NCBI RefSeq assembly: GCF_047675955.1
Contig: NC_132904.1
Coordinates: 62,243,435 to 62,307,434, forward strand
DNA from: Chlorocebus sabaeus
Taxonomy: Eukaryota; Chordata; Mammalia; Primates; Cercopithecidae
DNA length: 64,000 bases
Direction of reading: 5' to 3'
This document shows, piece after piece, positions 61,304 to 64,000 of this stretch. Below the pieces are notes generated by a model. That model was given only the letters and a program-made list of their open reading frames with translations, was not told the DNA's origin and made no database searches. Position numbers and translations under genes: made by a program. Within the stretch, counting starts at the first letter, position 1. Every line of letters begins with the position of its first letter.

Positions 61304-63405
61304 GGCTATGGTGAAAAAGGAAATATCTTCCGTTCAAAACTGGAAAGAAGCTTTCTGAGAAACTGCTCTGTGTTCAGTTAGTTCATCTCACAGAGTTACA
61401 TCTTTCCCTTCAAGAAGCCTTTCGCTAAGGCTGTTCTTGTGGAACTGGCAAAGGGATATTTGGAAGCCCATAGAGGGCTATGGTGAAAAAGGAAGTATCT
61501 TCCTTTCAAAACTGGAAAGAAGCTTTCTGAGAAACTGTTCTGTGTTCTGTTAATTCATCTCACAGAGTTACATCTTTCCGTTCAAGAAGCCTTTCGCTAA
61601 AGCTGTTCTTGTGGAACAGGCAAAGGGATATTTGGAAGCCCAAAGAGGGCTATGGTGAAAAAGGAAATATCTTCCGTTCAAAACTGGAAAGAAGCTTTCT
61701 GAGAAACTGCTCTGTGTTCTCTGAATTCATCTCACAGAGTTACATCTTTCCCTTCAAGAAGCCTTTCGCTAAGGCTGTTCTTGTGGAACTGGCAAAGGGA
61801 TATTTGGAAGCCCATAGAGGGCTATGGTGAAAAAGCAAATATCTTCCGTTCAAAACTGGAAAGAAGCTTTCTGAGATACTGCTCTGTGTTCTCTGAATTC
61901 ATCTCACAGAGGTACATCTTTCCCTTCAAGAAGCCTTTCGCTAAGGCTGTTCTTGTGGAATTGGCAAAGGGATATTTGGAAGCCCATAGAGTGCTATGGT
62001 GAAAAAGGAAATATCTTCCGTTCAAAACTGGAAAGCAGCTTTCTGAGAAACTGCTCTGTGTTCTGTTAGTTCATCTCACAGAGTTACATCTTTCCCTTCA
62101 AGAAGCCTTTCCCCACGGCTGTTCTTGTGGAATTGGCAAAGGGATATTTCGAAGCCCATAGAGGGCTATGGTGAAAAAGGAAATATCTTCCGTTCAAAAG
62201 TGGAAAGAAGCTTTCTGAGAAACTGCTCTGTGTTCTGTTAGTTCATCGCACAGAGTTACATCTTTCCCTTCAAGACGCCTTTCGCTAAGGCTGTTCTTGT
62301 GGAACTGGCAAAGGGATATTTGGAAGCCCATAGAGGGCTATGGTGAAAAAGGAAATATCTTCCGTTCAAAACTGGAAAGAAGCTTTCTGAGAAACTGCTC
62401 TGTGTTCTCTGAATTCATCTCACAGAGTTACATCTTTCCCTTCAAGAAGCCTTTCGCTAAGGCTGTTCTTGTGGAATTGGCAAAGGGATATTTGGAAGCC
62501 CAAAGAGGTCTATGGTGAAAAAGGAAATATCTTCCTTTCAAAACTGGAAAGAAGCTTTATGAGAAACTCCTCTGTGTTCTGTTAGTTCATCTCACAGAGT
62601 TACAACTTTCCGTTCAAGAAGCCTTTCGCTAAAGCTGTTCTTGTGGAACTGGCAAAGGGATATTTGGAAGCCCATAGAGGGCTATGGTGAAAAAGGAAAT
62701 ATCTTCCGTTCAAAACTGGAAAGAAGCTTTCTGAGAAACTGCTCTGTGTTCAGTTAGTTCATCTCACAGAGTTACATCGTTCCCTTCAAGAAGCCTTTCG
62801 CTAAGGCTGTTCTTGTGGAACTGGCAAAGGGATATTTGGAAGCCCATAGAGGGCTATGGTGAAAAAGCAAATATCTTCCGTTCAAAACTGGAAAGAAGCT
62901 TTCTGAGAAACTGCTCTGTGTTCAGTTAGTTCATCTCACAGAGTTACATCTTTCCCTTCAAGAAGCTGTTCGCTAAGGCTGTTCTTGTGGAATGGGCAAA
63001 GGGATATTTGGAACCCCTAGAGGGCTATGGTGAAAAAGGAAATATCTTCCGTTCAAAACTGGAAAGAAGCTTTCTGAGAAACTGCTCTGTGTTCAGTTAG
63101 TTCATCTCACAGAGTTACATCTTTCCCTTCCCTTCAAGAAGCCTTTCGCCACGGCTGTTCTTGTGGAATGGGCAAAGGGATATTTGGAAGCCCATAGAGG
63201 GCTATGGTGAAATAGGAAATACCTTCCGTTCAAAACTGGAAAGAAGCTTTCTGAGAAACTGCTCTGTGTTCAGTTAGTTCATCTCACAGAGTTACATCTT
63301 TCCCTTCAAGAAGCCTTTCGCTAAGGCTGTTCTTGTGGAACTGGCAAAGGGATATTTGGAAGCCCATAGAGGGCTATGGTGAAAAAGGAAATATCTTCCG
63401 TTCAA
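61304..63405. repeat. Block repeated from 26200-28300, copy 2
   Basis: Follows the order of 26200-28300 at 35,104-35,105 bp, including AAAAGTGGAAAG (about 62196), GAAACTCCTC (about 62563), TACAACTTTCC (about 62601), TACATCGTTCC (about 62774), AGCTGTTCGC (about 62964), GGAACCCCTAGAGG (about 63011) and the CCCTTCCCTT duplication (63123). Private changes include GGAACAGGC (about 61614), GAGTGCTATGG (about 61989) and CATCGCACAG (about 62245). Confidence 0.8.
63123..63132 (+). repeat. CCCTT micro-duplication, occurrence 3
   Basis: The same duplication in the 61304-63405 block, 35,105 bp from the first occurrence, confirming that this block and 26200-28300 share an origin. Confidence 0.85.
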
Positions 63406-64000
63406 AACTTGAAAGAAGCTTTCTGAGAAACTGCTCTGTGTTCAGTTAGTTCATCTCACAGAGTTACATCTTTCCCTTCAAGAAGCCGTTCGCTAAGGCT
63501 GTTCTTGTGGAATTGGCAAAGGGATATTTGGAAGCCCGTAGAGGGCTATGGTGTAAAAGGAAATATCTTCCGTTCAAAACTGGAAAGAAGCTTTCTGAGA
63601 AACTGCTCTGTGTTCTGTTAGTTCATCTCACAGAGTTACATCTTTCCCTTCAAGAAGCCTTTCGCCACGGCTGTTCTTGTGGAATGGGCAAAGGGATATT
63701 TGGAAGCCCATAGAGGGCTATGGTGAAAAAGGAAATATCTTCCGTTCAAAACTGGAAAGAAGCTTTCTGAGAAACTGCTCTGTGTTCAGTTAGTTCATCT
63801 CACAGAATTACATCTTTCCCTTCAAGAAGCCTTTCGCTAAGGCTGTTCTTGTGGACTGGCAAAGGGATATATGGAAGCCCATAGAGGGCTATGGTGAAAA
63901 AGGAAATATCTTCCGTTCAAAACTGGAAAGAATCTTTCTGAGAAACTGCTCTGTGTTCTGTTAGTTCACCTCACAGAGTTAAATCTTTCCCTTCAAGAAG
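63406..64000. repeat. Ten-monomer type repeat with two extra monomers, cut by the window
   Basis: The order seen after 28300 resumes at CACAGAATTAC (about 63803) and GTGGACTGG (63851, against 28402), but two monomers are inserted first: AGCCGTTCGC and the GGAAGCCCGTAG / GTGTAAAAG monomer (about 63485-63560), which match 32505-32580. The offset therefore changes from 35,105 to 35,449. The window ends inside the following monomer, so the array continues beyond it. Confidence 0.75.

Larger units (their letters stand above)
1..64000 (+). repeat. Alpha-satellite array, about 172-bp monomers, head to tail
   Basis: The window is one uninterrupted tandem array. Landmarks recur every 170-172 bp: the HindIII site AAGCTT followed by TCTGAGAAACTGCTC, then CATCTCACAGAGTTACATC, then AAGGGATATTTGGAAGCC, then CTATGGTGAAAAAGGAA. 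All copies read in the same direction. The monomer shares the alpha-satellite core with the human family (CACAGAGTT, GGATATTTGGA, CTATGGTG, AAGGAAATATCTTC). From memory it is nearly identical to the African green monkey HindIII satellite, so Old World monkey is very likely and Chlorocebus probable. Monomers usually differ from one another at only a handful of positions. No inserted transposon, gene or unique sequence was seen anywhere, so no stretch holds anything other than satellite. Alpha-satellite forms primate centromeres and is the usual site of CENP-A chromatin; whether this part is active cannot be read from sequence. Confidence 0.97.

Noticed and set aside
1..64000. CRISPR-like array of regularly spaced direct repeats
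   Set aside because: Repeat and 'spacer' are not separable: the whole 172-bp unit is conserved, there are no unique spacers, and the sequence is a recognised primate satellite.
1..64000. Possible CENP-B boxes at TTTCGCTAAGG and TTTCGCCACGG
   Set aside because: They share TTCG but lack the A and the CGGG of the core NTTCGNNNNANNCGGGN, and lie in a different part of the monomer from the known box site.

Overview
The whole 64 kb window is tandemly repeated primate alpha-satellite (centromeric) DNA. I see no protein-coding gene, RNA gene, transposable element, CRISPR array or unique sequence. The unit is about 172 bp (HindIII sites at 73, 245 and 417 are each 172 bp apart), always in the same orientation, giving roughly 370 monomers. 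The monomer closely matches, from memory, the classical 172-bp HindIII alpha-satellite of the African green monkey (Chlorocebus). Old World monkey origin is very likely, Chlorocebus or a close relative probable. No database search was possible.

The array is a mosaic of multi-monomer (higher-order) repeats, recognisable by shared private variants. From left to right: (1) 1-8,249 holds two tandem copies of a 24-monomer unit (A, about 4,124 bp). (2) 8,250-13,480 holds shortened and shuffled A segments, plus the first copy of a rearranged monomer with a palindromic junction (10,641). (3) 13,480-21,240 and 33,284-41,045 are two copies of one block about 19.8 kb apart; each contains two B segments of about 14 monomers spaced 28 monomers (about 4,829 bp) apart. 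(4) 21,600-26,260 recurs at 41,748-46,411. (5) 28,018-31,463 is a tandem 10-monomer duplication (1,723 bp). (6) 39,640-57,516 is a tandem duplication of a 52-monomer, 8.94-kb unit (C), whose two copies differed at only two places I noticed. (7) 52,850-61,130 is a tandem 24-monomer unit (D, 4,124 bp) nested in the end of C. (8) 61,304-63,405 repeats 26,200-28,300 and runs out of the window.

Every monomer has a sequence like the pJ-alpha (A-box) motif at the position where human CENP-B-box monomers differ. I saw no CENP-B box and no CGGG string that its core requires. The apparent open reading frames, at most about 150 codons, are by-products of the repeat: the same peptide recurs because the same 172-bp unit recurs.

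The pattern fits repeated in-register unequal exchange, amplification and gene conversion. The absence of inserted elements and the near-identity of the largest duplication suggest a recently homogenised array, possibly part of an active centromere core; this is inference. Block boundaries were read by eye and are accurate to about one monomer unless a specific variant is cited.
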